Source of the DNA: Amazonocrinis nigriterrae CENA67
Lineage (GTDB): Bacteria; Cyanobacteriota; Cyanobacteriia; Cyanobacteriales; Nostocaceae
Length of the DNA stretch: 33,261 nt
Assembly: GCF_016056305.1 (NCBI RefSeq)
Contig: NZ_JAECZC010000099.1
Location: 2,192 to 35,452, forward strand
Direction of reading: 5' to 3'
This document shows positions 6,432-14,367 of this stretch, one piece after another; the stretch's first letter is position 1; every line of letters starts with the position of its first letter. Below the pieces are notes generated by a model. It had not been told where the DNA came from and searched no databases. It saw nothing but the letters and a program-made list of their open reading frames with translations. A program made the translations under genes and the position numbers.

Positions 6432-7052
6432 TTAAGCAGCTACTAAAGTATTTAGCTGTAATTCACATTGTTGAAAGACAAAATTTACCGCAGCAAATAA
6501 TTTCTGTAGTTCGTAAATGTTGTAAGGAAGTATATTTCTGGTAAATACGTTTGCTTCTAATTTACCGAATTGCCATGTTGCACCATTAGAAACAATCCCA
6601 AATATAATTATTTCTACTTCACCGTTTAGCCTTTGTGCAGCTATCATTTCTGCTAGACATTGCGCCCAGCCTGTCTCAAAATTATCTTGCTTGGCTTCGA
6701 CTAAAATGAAGTATGGCTTATCAAATACAACTTTTCCTAAAGGGGAACGTCTAGCCAAAATATATTCAGGAAACCCTGAGAGTTTTTCGTCATAATTGAG
6801 AGATTGATGACTCCATATAATAAACTTACTTTTATATGTCTTCCAAACCTCTTTTATAACTGGATAAATTAAGTTTTCACAAATAGCAAATTCTGAGTTA
6901 TCAACCACACCATCGTGCATCATTGTTTCTAAGTCTTCTCGTAAGTAATCAGAGATATGAAATTCTACTTCACCGATAAAGTTAGCTTCTGTGTAGATAA
7001 CTTGAAACGCTTTGACAACTTCACCGATGGTTTTGTAATCATTGAAAGGCAT
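6432..7052 (-). CDS. PD-(D/E)XK nuclease-like protein inside the cas operon
   Basis: A 206-residue protein with a plausible PD-(D/E)XK core: Glu60 in helix 1 (FAICENLIYPVIKEVW), FPEYILARR (Pro95-Glu96), then FILVEAKQDNF with Glu119 and Lys121, followed by a helix with Gln131 and Gln140 (WAQCLAEMIAAQRLNG) and strand IFGIVSNGATWQFGKLE. Related proteins occur alone in cyanobacterial genomes as uncharacterised proteins. Here it starts 1 base after the end of a Cas7 gene and is plainly co-transcribed. It has no CARF or other sensor domain that I can see. It could be a DNA-cutting effector, compensating for the missing HD nuclease of Cas10, or a passenger gene. The fold is fairly likely; the CRISPR role is inference. 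Confidence 0.72.
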   Translation of the reverse strand: MPFNDYKTIGEVVKAFQVIYTEANFIGEVEFHISDYLREDLETMMHDGVVDNSEFAICENLIYPVIKEVWKTYKSKFIIWSHQSLNYDEKLSGFPEYILARRSPLGKVVFDKPYFILVEAKQDNFETGWAQCLAEMIAAQRLNGEVEIIIFGIVSNGATWQFGKLEANVFTRNILPYNIYELQKLFAAVNFVFQQCELQLNTLVAA

Positions 7053-7053
7053 A

Positions 7054-7926
7054 TTATCCTCCTGAAGAAATTGACTCAGTGGAATGTTGTGCTATTTTTT
7101 GCCTTAAATAATGGATAAGTGAATGTGTCCAATCTTCTTTGAAATCCTTGCCATCTTTATAGATTGATTTGTCACTTCTATCGTCGTTGACTAAAGTTTC
7201 CAAGTATTTCAGTAATTCTTTTGGATTATTTTCGACATCAATCCATGTCATATTCTCAATATCTAGTTTAACCACACCTAAACCACGCGATCGCCCCCCA
7301 CCGAGAGGTATTTGTTCTGTTTCAAACTGGTGTAAACCAATCATCAATAAACCAAGTTCCCATGCTTCAGCATTCTCTACCACAGCTTTAAATTGAAACT
7401 GTGTGCTAGCAGGGACGACTTGGAAATCGTAAAGTTTACTATTTGCGGCTGTTTCGGTGTCGCGGTCTATTGCTACGCCGTCTCTTTCTTGATATTGTCC
7501 AAACCAAGTTTCAGCTACTACGGTTAAATCACGGACTTGGAATTTGCTAGCAATCCAGGGAGAACCAAAAAGGTGAGATACTAAATCTGTATGCTTGAGA
7601 ATTTCTGTAGTTAAAGCCTCATCATTATTGTAAGTAGTTTTTAACTGCCTCATTTCCAAGGATGTAATTGACCATTCATCCTCAATTGCTGGATTTGCAA
7701 CTAGTTTACGATTATTGCCCACAATACCACGGAGGAAACTTTCTAGGCGCGATCGCAATGCGCCTTTAAAGCTAGAACCTGGTATTAATGGATTACCCAA
7801 AGCATCCTTAATCACAGGTAAATCAGAACCTATCGGTTCACTAGACCGACCTGCACTAATTCGCAATGCTGTAATAGTGGTGAGTGTGCCTGTGATTTCC
7901 AGACGATTGGTGAAGGTGTCGAACAT
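7054..7926 (-). CDS. csm3: Csm3-like Cas7 backbone subunit with catalytic Asp
   Basis: A 290-residue protein closest in pattern to Csm3. It shows TALRISAGRSSEPIGSDLPV, with Asp35 at the position of the Csm3 target-RNA-cleaving Asp, then NPLIPGSSFKGALRSRLESF (RAMP signature), DLVSHLFGSPWIASKFQVRD, the thumb-loop region ERDGVAIDRDTETA and the glycine-rich LGGGRSRGLGVVKLD. It is expected to bind crRNA and cut target RNA. It begins 13 bases after the CARF effector gene and is followed after 1 base by the nuclease-like gene. This is the most typical of the four Cas7 proteins here. Confidence 0.92.
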   Translation of the reverse strand: MFDTFTNRLEITGTLTTITALRISAGRSSEPIGSDLPVIKDALGNPLIPGSSFKGALRSRLESFLRGIVGNNRKLVANPAIEDEWSITSLEMRQLKTTYNNDEALTTEILKHTDLVSHLFGSPWIASKFQVRDLTVVAETWFGQYQERDGVAIDRDTETAANSKLYDFQVVPASTQFQFKAVVENAEAWELGLLMIGLHQFETEQIPLGGGRSRGLGVVKLDIENMTWIDVENNPKELLKYLETLVNDDRSDKSIYKDGKDFKEDWTHSLIHYLRQKIAQHSTESISSGG

Positions 7927-7939
7927 TTTTAATTACCCC

Positions 7940-9109
7940 TTATTTTTTTATTCCTTCTTTTTTGTATATATGTTCATGAGTTCCGAAATATCTCAAAGAT
8001 AATTTGTTATTATTTATAACTTGACAGCTAATTTTTAATTCTTTGCTAGTAATGTTAATATGTTCTATTTCTGGCTTTTCTTTATATTCGCGAAGTCTTA
8101 AAGCATCATCCTTTCTTAATGCACCAATACCATCACGATAATTAATTAATAAATGTGCAATTTTAGCTAGTTTTTCTTGTAAAATAATTCTTTTGCTCAA
8201 ATCTGATGTATTTTTATAATCATCCTCAAATTTTGATTCATATTCTAACTGTTTGATAAAAGTAGGAAAATTTAATAATTTATCTTGAGAAAATAACTCA
8301 TTTTTACACTCATTCCAGATTAATTTACCCCAAATAGATAATCCAATTTTTTGTCCTGTACAAGTTCGCCAATCCTGTGGAACTTTATTCGCAGGTTCCC
8401 AGGATATAGGTACTTGTCCAATATCCATAACCGCTAGTGGAATTGCATACTTTTCCACTTGGAGTTTATCTATGATGATTGGTAGCTTTGGAATTGTAAT
8501 AATTTGATTAGTAGAACCTTCAAAAATGTATATTATTTCATCTGCATACAACATACCGATTGTATTAAAGTAACCTTGCATCGCTTTAAAGCCACCTACA
8601 AGATTAAAACAAATTGTATATCCTTGATAATCCTCACAGATTTTTTGCTTTAAAATAGGTAATAAATTAGCAATACCTTGCATAAACTGTTCATTGCTAT
8701 TAGTAGAAAAATTTTCACTGTATAGCCTCTCAATATTATTTATTCCCTTTGATTTCAAGAAATTTTCTAGCATGATTGCACAATATCTTCCTTGTGCAGT
8801 ATCAGTATAAATCAAGCAATGATGGTCTGATTTGGCTTTTTCTATTTCATTATTATATAAACCATATATACCATTTAGCTCTGCGCTAGCTTTGCGAAAA
8901 TCTTCAATATCTCCGTTTAATTGATTTTCAGCCCTGAACTTTAAATCTTCTATTATCTCGATGAGTTGTTCGGAATATAGCATCATTTCATCAGTATAAT
9001 GTGCTGTTCTCAATAACTCTTCACTCCAAAAATTTTCTTCATCAGATGTTTTATCAATTTGGTTAGTGAGTAAGCTAGTCCCAACAGTTGTGATCACTAA
9101 TCTTTGCAT
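7940..9109 (-). CDS. CARF-domain effector with RelE/HigB-like C-terminus
   Basis: A 389-residue protein. Residues 1-230 form a CARF-type Rossmann fold: MQRLVITTVGTSLLTN at the N-terminus and FNLVGGFKAMQGYFNTIG (168-185) followed by YADEIIYIFEGS, the two ligand-pocket signatures of the Csm6/Csx1/APE2256 group. A helical linker follows. The last ~70 residues (IGALRKDDALRLREY, LKISCQVINNNKLSLRYFGT, HEHIY) resemble a RelE/HigB toxin; the RYFGTHEHIY end matches FVGTHSEY in the HigB toxin at 24708-25001. No HEPN R-X4-6-H motif is present. The layout matches CARF-RelE effectors such as Cami1, which stop translation when bound by cyclic oligoadenylate. It lies between cas11 and csm3 in the operon. 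The CARF call is strong, the RelE call moderate. Confidence 0.82.
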   Translation of the reverse strand: MQRLVITTVGTSLLTNQIDKTSDEENFWSEELLRTAHYTDEMMLYSEQLIEIIEDLKFRAENQLNGDIEDFRKASAELNGIYGLYNNEIEKAKSDHHCLIYTDTAQGRYCAIMLENFLKSKGINNIERLYSENFSTNSNEQFMQGIANLLPILKQKICEDYQGYTICFNLVGGFKAMQGYFNTIGMLYADEIIYIFEGSTNQIITIPKLPIIIDKLQVEKYAIPLAVMDIGQVPISWEPANKVPQDWRTCTGQKIGLSIWGKLIWNECKNELFSQDKLLNFPTFIKQLEYESKFEDDYKNTSDLSKRIILQEKLAKIAHLLINYRDGIGALRKDDALRLREYKEKPEIEHINITSKELKISCQVINNNKLSLRYFGTHEHIYKKEGIKK

Positions 9110-9138
9110 AAAAGTAGACTCCTTAAATAAGAGAATGA

Positions 9139-9564
9139 TTATATTTCGCCTTTGCGCTTGTAGACTAAATAACGTGCGCCATAGCCTAAATAACGCCTGG
9201 TTAGCTCTAAATGGATATTTTTTAAATCATCAGGATCATCTGTTTTCGCATATTCAGCAATTGTTATTGCAATATTTTTTATTTTCGTCTCAATATCTCG
9301 AATAATTATAAATGCTAATGAATCTTCGCCTCTACCCCATTTTCTATCACGTCCTAATTGATACAAAAGAAAATTTTTGATTACTTCTGTACTCTCAGTT
9401 GTATCTGAAACTCTCACTATATTACGAAACTGTGATTCTTCTAAATCACCGTAAGAATTATGATTATCTAATGCTATCTGAATTGAAATTACTAATTCAT
9501 CTTCTTGCTTGCGAATTCCTTGCTGGATTTTAAGTTGTTTTTGTTGTTCTGAAAAATTAGTCAT
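9139..9564 (-). CDS. cas11: probable Cas11 small subunit of III-D complex
   Basis: A 141-residue all-helical protein directly after csx10, with the ATG overlapping its stop (ATGA). Helices are seen at residues 5-35, 60-75 (ESTEVIKNFLLYQLGRDRKW), 82-108 (AFIIIRDIETKIKNIAITIA) and 118-138 (LELTRRYLGYGARYLVYKR). Size, helical content, the LGRD step and position fit Csm2/Cmr5-type Cas11 proteins, which line the target-strand groove of type III complexes. Sequence conservation in this group is low, so the call rests on context and fold. Confidence 0.68.
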   Translation of the reverse strand: MTNFSEQQKQLKIQQGIRKQEDELVISIQIALDNHNSYGDLEESQFRNIVRVSDTTESTEVIKNFLLYQLGRDRKWGRGEDSLAFIIIRDIETKIKNIAITIAEYAKTDDPDDLKNIHLELTRRYLGYGARYLVYKRKGEI

Positions 9565-10814
9565 ACAGCATCCTCACGAAGTACAAGATGGAAATCATTA
9601 CAAACTTCGACCTGACCAAAGCCTTCACAAGTGCGATCGCCTACTCCTTTTAATTCTAATTCAGCTAAAACTTCATACCAAATCTCCGGTTGAGTTGTGC
9701 TAAACAAATAAACAGAACCTTTATCTGTCACTAGTTCTACATCTTTCATCAATCCCCAAGCAGCATTCCAGCCTGAACGATAATCGTAACTACTATAAGC
9801 TACTTCGAGTTGTAAAGATTCATCTTCAATATTGGCAAATTGCCCTAACATTTGTGCAGAAATTACAGTAGTACGTCGCCATTGTTCTCTTAAAATTGCA
9901 TCTGCTTGTAAATCTAAAGTAAAATATGTACGATTAGGTAATTCTTTAATTGGATTTCCAAAAACTGAATATTGCTGCCAGCGAAATTGCAATTTACTAT
10001 TAAAGTCCTGAATTTTTTGCTCTACAATGTTAGGTGTGTCTTCAGGCTGTTGTGGTGTAATATGAACTTTTCCTAATCCGCGTGAGGTTGAACCGCCTAA
10101 GCGAAAAGTCTGGCGATGGTCATCAACAAATTTATGTAGTGATTTAGATAATTGACTGGAAACTAGGATGGCTGATTTGTAAATTACATCTGTTGGATTC
10201 TTAACTCGACTTTGAGATTCGCTAATGACTTCAACACTGTATAAAATATCTTCTTCTGAAGTTGCACGTCGTCTGTTAATACCAACTCTTGTCAGTAGGC
10301 GTTTACTTACAGATAAGTTGTAATATTTACTATTATATTTACTGTAAAAACCAGTGTAAGGTTCCACTCTACCATCTTTTTCCTGTGGACAAGTCGGCTC
10401 ATATGCAAATCCATAATATTCTGCACAAAAACGGTCAATTAAAGTATCAAATACTCCATTCTTACTTTCAGTTTTAAAACCTGGTTTATTTTTAGAACTA
10501 AATGCTGTTGCAGGTAATACTTTAATCTCTTCAATTCTACCTCTAGTAATTAACTTGCCTTTAGTTTTTATCGATGGATAAGCATTTTGAAAAATAGCAG
10601 ATTCGTCACTTAAAAACAAAGCCTGAAAATCTCCGCCATTTTTACTCAAGTCATTAAATTGTTGACCAGACTGTTTTAAAATTTCTGATGCAATAGCCCC
10701 ACGAATTACACTACCAGGAATATAATCTTCACATTCACTTACTGAACCGCCTGGTTTTTGTCGAGAAATTGCTAAAGGAGATAATACCTTAATCTCTAGT
10801 TGAATACGCTTCAC
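9561..10814 (-). CDS. csx10: Csx10, Cas5-like RAMP protein of subtype III-D
   Basis: This 417-residue protein is the subtype III-D marker. It shows RIQLEIKVLSPLAISRQKPG, the IPGSVIRGAIASEIL motif, FCAEYYGFAYEPTCPQEKDG with a long insertion, LLTRVGINRRRATSEEDILY and the glycine-rich FRLGGSTSRGLGKVHI; GVGDRTCEGFGQVEVC near the end suggests a second RAMP unit. It caps the crRNA 5' handle in III-D complexes. I place the start at the GTG at 10814, which overlaps the upstream stop (GTGA) and follows AAAGGGAGAG at good spacing; a TTG at 10844 would add ten residues. Confidence 0.9.
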   Translation of the reverse strand: MKRIQLEIKVLSPLAISRQKPGGSVSECEDYIPGSVIRGAIASEILKQSGQQFNDLSKNGGDFQALFLSDESAIFQNAYPSIKTKGKLITRGRIEEIKVLPATAFSSKNKPGFKTESKNGVFDTLIDRFCAEYYGFAYEPTCPQEKDGRVEPYTGFYSKYNSKYYNLSVSKRLLTRVGINRRRATSEEDILYSVEVISESQSRVKNPTDVIYKSAILVSSQLSKSLHKFVDDHRQTFRLGGSTSRGLGKVHITPQQPEDTPNIVEQKIQDFNSKLQFRWQQYSVFGNPIKELPNRTYFTLDLQADAILREQWRRTTVISAQMLGQFANIEDESLQLEVAYSSYDYRSGWNAAWGLMKDVELVTDKGSVYLFSTTQPEIWYEVLAELELKGVGDRTCEGFGQVEVCNDFHLVLREDAV

Positions 10815-11542
10815 TTTATCTCTCCCTTTGCTAAAAACTGCCAAACTTCAGCATCTACATCAATATTTGGTAATTCCCAATGCAACCATCCTAAACCCGC
10901 TGACTTACTCCCACCCAGCGCATGAATTTGTCGTAAACCTGCCCAAATTAATGCTTTTGCATAATCTGGTCGTTCAGGTGTTAGGCTTGGTTGAATATGA
11001 ATCTCTCCCTGAAACTGGAGTTTGACATTTACAGGTGAAGTTTCCAGGAAATACAGTTTATTCTCTTCTGCGGTATGACGGCGGCGATTAATTGTGACAC
11101 CAGGGCGCAATACTTCACGTACAATATCTGGTTCTTCTATACACACTAAATCATCAAATATTACCCGTGAAGGTAAAACTGGATCACCAAGAATTTGGCT
11201 AATTAAACAGTGATATGTTTCCTCGTAACCGGAAACTTCATATTGGTCACATCGAAACTTAGGCGGTGCATTTTCTCTGCGGATAACCATCCTTCCCGCA
11301 TTCGGAGACTCAGATATTTCCCATCCTAAACTTCGCATCAGCTTTTCACACTCATGACGCACACGGCCTTTAACTTGTGAACCAGGAATTAATAAATTTC
11401 TTTCCGAGTTACGAACAATAGGTTTATCTGCTAAAGAACCAGAAGAACCTCCTGCGCCTACACACAAAGCAGAATCAATAACTGCTGTAATGGTATAAGT
11501 TTCAACCGAATTAGTGTTTGATAGCTGGTTAAGATAGATCAT
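10811..11542 (-). CDS. csm3: Csm3-like Cas7 subunit next to cas10
   Basis: A 243-residue RAMP protein. TITAVIDSALCVGAGGSSGS is followed by LADKPIVRN, where Asp39 matches the Csm3 cleaving Asp, and LLIPGSQVKGRVRHECEKL, the RAMP signature. YHCLISQILGDPVLPSRVIF and the loop GVTINRRRHTAEENKLYFLE follow, and the protein ends in HALGGSKSAGLGWLHWEL, the glycine-rich loop. The start at 11542 overlaps the cas10 stop, and the end overlaps the csx10 start. It is predicted to be a second active backbone subunit, bound next to Cas10 or Csx10. Confidence 0.9.
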   Translation of the reverse strand: MIYLNQLSNTNSVETYTITAVIDSALCVGAGGSSGSLADKPIVRNSERNLLIPGSQVKGRVRHECEKLMRSLGWEISESPNAGRMVIRRENAPPKFRCDQYEVSGYEETYHCLISQILGDPVLPSRVIFDDLVCIEEPDIVREVLRPGVTINRRRHTAEENKLYFLETSPVNVKLQFQGEIHIQPSLTPERPDYAKALIWAGLRQIHALGGSKSAGLGWLHWELPNIDVDAEVWQFLAKGEIK

Positions 11543-13812
11543 GGTGCAATCTCCATAGATGACGGTTGAGGAGATTCATTATCCGAAGTTTGAATAAAAT
11601 CGTATAAATCTACCATTTCACTCCAGATAGTTTCATATCGGTTTTCTTTGGAGTCATGCATCCAAGGAGCAATATTACCTTCGTTGGTTTTAGCTGGACA
11701 CCACGCATTTTCAAATTCAACTTTCAGCGCATTTTGTCCTTGTTTGAGTCGGTGACGATAATAATAATAATTTAAACTTGCAGTTCGTTTACCCCGTTCT
11801 AATAAGCTACGAATTTGATAGAGTTGTGACTTAGGAAAATTAGCTATTTTCAATGCATGAATTGCTCTAATTAAACCTTTTAATTCATATAATGTATATG
11901 GTGCAGCATATAGTTTAAGCTTTGGCCCTCTGTCATTAATAAGTAACGCTTGCCGTCGAAATTCTTCAATATTAGATGAAATCATGGTGACTGATTTCAT
12001 TGTCAAAAAGTCAACTGTGCTACCATAATATCCAGATTTATTCAGAATCTTAGCATAGTCTTTTGCGGATTTCATTAATTGTTTAGTCAATTTTTCTGCA
12101 TAATAAATGGGTGTATTATAAGCAGTAATCAAAACTCCTATAGATATACTTAATTTACATTGATAATCTGCTTCAAGCTGGGCAGTAAAACGATGATATT
12201 TATTAGGATTACTTAATTTGTCATCAGTTTGATATTTACCGTTGATTGTGACATCTTTCAGCAAAACTTTTTTTAAAATAATCTGTTCAAATTGTTCGCC
12301 AATCATTTTGGCAATTTCTAATGCTTTATCTGCTGGCACAATCAGTATAATGTCATCACCACCAATCGTGATAATTTCAAACGGATGAATTGCATCACCA
12401 TTTTTTAATCCAGGTTTAGACTCGTCAATTCCATGTAATTTTCGTGGTTGCAAGTTGGTGGCTAATGCTTGAAATACCGCATATTTTGTAGCATTGTCAA
12501 CATCTTGACTAAAATCTTGATATTCTTTGGGAGTGCGAAGTTTTTGAATAAAGCCACCCATGTTATTAATATCTGCATAAATATAAGCAATATATCCATT
12601 GCTTACATTGCCAAGTTGCGTTAATGATTCAGCAATTTCAATCTCTTTAAAGTCGTAATTGCCAATGTAATTTAGTTTGTAAGCTTGATTTAATTCTAGA
12701 AACTTACCAAACTTTTGTATCCAACCTTCATATATAAGAGTACTACCTTTATACCAATCAGCTTCTCTAAATTCTCCTATTTTTGCTCGATCACCAAACC
12801 GACGCTTAATAGCAGATGGTTCAGAAAAATATGGTTTGTCGGGAAGATTATTTGCTTGAGTAATTGCAGAACGTTTTTCAGTTTCGTCACGCCGAAGATA
12901 AGGATGGGTTTCAAGCATCGGTGGATAGCGCCGAGTAGGTCGATTTGGATTATCGTTACCACTACGACGTTGATTAAAACGAATTGCTAATTTTGTAGTT
13001 AATTCATTAAAACTTTTATGATCTTTAAATTTTTCGTTAATGATTGATTTATCTTCAATTTTGCCAAAGTAAGCTTCTACTATTTTATCAGCATACTTTT
13101 CTCGATATTGTTCTAGCCAAAAAGTATCTTCTATATTATCTCTGAGCAATCCAAAATTTAGTTCTAGGATTCTAAAACACTCACCTACAGCACAAGAATT
13201 AGCAGTTATAGTTCTCTCAGTGTAGCGTTTCTCAATTGCATCTGTTAACTCATTGACAAACGCCGCAGGGCAAAATGCCAAAATATTACCACCCGAAGAG
13301 TAAATAATCATTTCTGGGATTAATACTTCTAGTAAAGATGGTTGACTTGGAAAATTTTTTTGTAACCATTCTCTAATGTCTTGATAATAAAATCTGTAGA
13401 GGTTGGAATCTGGTTCTTTATTAAAGAAACCAGGTAAATCAATTGAATTAATTTGGTCTAGAAGTCCAGAGCCACCTCGAATATCAGGTAACTTAGATTC
13501 TTCAAATACATACTGTTTAATTTTAGTTGCACCACCGTAAACTAAACCGATTTGAGAGTTGCAAAGATGAGGATATTGTTCTGTATACTGCTTTAGTTCC
13601 TCTAAAGTTTCTGGAAATTTTAAGTTATCTAATTCTTGAACTTGGTTAACAAACTGTTGAAATTCTTCGGGTAATTCTTTCCCTGCTTTTAAAGCCTCTC
13701 GTGTTTGCTGCAAAACCTCTTTATGCTTAGGTTCTCGCTGATCACCCCAAGCTAGACACCAAGCGATCGCTATAGTAATAAAATGTGTATTTTCCATATT
13801 ATTTGTTTTCAA
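11539..13812 (-). CDS. cas10: Cas10, type III-D large subunit with GGDD cyclase, no HD domain
   Basis: A 757-residue large subunit. VYGGATKIKQYVF and KLPDIRGGSGLLDQIN (91-122) open the first palm-like domain, as in Cmr2/Csx11-type Cas10. The second palm has AYIYADINNMGGFIQKL (409-425) and ITIGGDDIILIVPAD with GGDD at 484-487, the catalytic signature for making cyclic oligoadenylate from ATP. A long helical C-terminal domain follows. The first ~85 residues contain no His-Asp pair or HD layout, so the ssDNase domain of many Cas10 proteins is missing. The start is the ATG at 13812 (Met6 is an alternative). First gene of the 11-gene operon. Confidence 0.93.
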   Translation of the reverse strand: MKTNNMENTHFITIAIAWCLAWGDQREPKHKEVLQQTREALKAGKELPEEFQQFVNQVQELDNLKFPETLEELKQYTEQYPHLCNSQIGLVYGGATKIKQYVFEESKLPDIRGGSGLLDQINSIDLPGFFNKEPDSNLYRFYYQDIREWLQKNFPSQPSLLEVLIPEMIIYSSGGNILAFCPAAFVNELTDAIEKRYTERTITANSCAVGECFRILELNFGLLRDNIEDTFWLEQYREKYADKIVEAYFGKIEDKSIINEKFKDHKSFNELTTKLAIRFNQRRSGNDNPNRPTRRYPPMLETHPYLRRDETEKRSAITQANNLPDKPYFSEPSAIKRRFGDRAKIGEFREADWYKGSTLIYEGWIQKFGKFLELNQAYKLNYIGNYDFKEIEIAESLTQLGNVSNGYIAYIYADINNMGGFIQKLRTPKEYQDFSQDVDNATKYAVFQALATNLQPRKLHGIDESKPGLKNGDAIHPFEIITIGGDDIILIVPADKALEIAKMIGEQFEQIILKKVLLKDVTINGKYQTDDKLSNPNKYHRFTAQLEADYQCKLSISIGVLITAYNTPIYYAEKLTKQLMKSAKDYAKILNKSGYYGSTVDFLTMKSVTMISSNIEEFRRQALLINDRGPKLKLYAAPYTLYELKGLIRAIHALKIANFPKSQLYQIRSLLERGKRTASLNYYYYRHRLKQGQNALKVEFENAWCPAKTNEGNIAPWMHDSKENRYETIWSEMVDLYDFIQTSDNESPQPSSMEIAP

Positions 13813-13915
13813 ATGTAAATATTCTTCAACTATTTTTACTTACCACTCAAAGTCATCAATAACAGTGTTGTAGCCAGCACCATTGCACACTTTAATGCAT
13901 CTTGACCAGATTAAT

Positions 13916-14221
13916 TTAATCAATCAAGTCTCCCAATTGATACGCTGGATTGTGTGTGATAGAAATCACATATTTACCTAACTTAGGATCGTAAAAAGCA
14001 ACTGCACCGTAAACATGTGCAAGTTTATGCGCTAGGACAAATGCTACAGGTATAGAGACTGGGCCGTTAATCTTTAATAATGGCCCTCCTGCAAGTTCTC
14101 CCGAATTTGCCATTTCCTCTAACCGCGCCGCCGCATCCTTCACAATTTGGTCATTCTGTGCAGGTTCGCCAAAATTAATCCGCAAAATTCCGTCTTTTAA
14201 TTCGATTTTGTAAGTAGTCAT
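13916..14221 (-). CDS. csx3: Csx3 (Crn3) ring-nuclease family protein
   Basis: A 101-residue protein with the typical Csx3 sequence: YKIELKDGILRINFGEPAQN, AARLEEMANSGELAGGPLLK, INGPVSIPVAFVLAHKLAHV and GAVAFYDPKLGKYVISITHN. His65, His69, Asp78 and Lys83 lie in the conserved block. Csx3 forms tetramers that bind and linearise cyclic tetra-adenylate, switching off type III signalling. It lies 103 bases upstream of cas10 on the same strand, so it is either the first gene of the operon or has its own transcript. Length is usual for a single-domain Csx3 (no fused AAA kinase domain). Confidence 0.9.
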   Translation of the reverse strand: MTTYKIELKDGILRINFGEPAQNDQIVKDAAARLEEMANSGELAGGPLLKINGPVSIPVAFVLAHKLAHVYGAVAFYDPKLGKYVISITHNPAYQLGDLID

Positions 14222-14367
14222 TGCTTCTATCCTCTAACTGCTAGTAACATCATACACAGTGCTGGAAGACCCTTCTTCCGAACCTTCCAGTGCTGGAGTT
14301 CTACCATCTTTGGTTAAACACTTATAATAAAGACCAACGCCGAGATGCAAAGAAGTTTATTTAATTT
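14222..14367. promoter_or_regulatory. divergent promoter region of csx3/cas and ABC ATPase, with inverted repeat
   Basis: This 146-base gap separates csx3 (minus) from the ABC ATPase (plus), so promoters for both must lie here. It holds CTGGAAG (14262-14268) and CTTCCAG (14284-14290) as inverted arms, and a direct repeat CAGTGCTGGA at 14257-14266 and 14288-14297. Such an arrangement could be an operator for the CRISPR transcript. I find no convincing -10/-35 pair, so the regulatory reading is a guess. Confidence 0.35.

Noticed and set aside
7940-9109. Csm6/Csx1-type HEPN ribonuclease as the identity of the CARF protein
   Set aside because: No R-X4-6-H motif is present in the C-terminal half, and its end looks like a RelE/HigB toxin.
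13840-13917. Open minus-strand frame between csx3 and cas10 (ending NGAGYNTVIDDFEW)
   Set aside because: Only 25 codons, no proper start or ribosome site, and no recognisable family; chance is a sufficient explanation.
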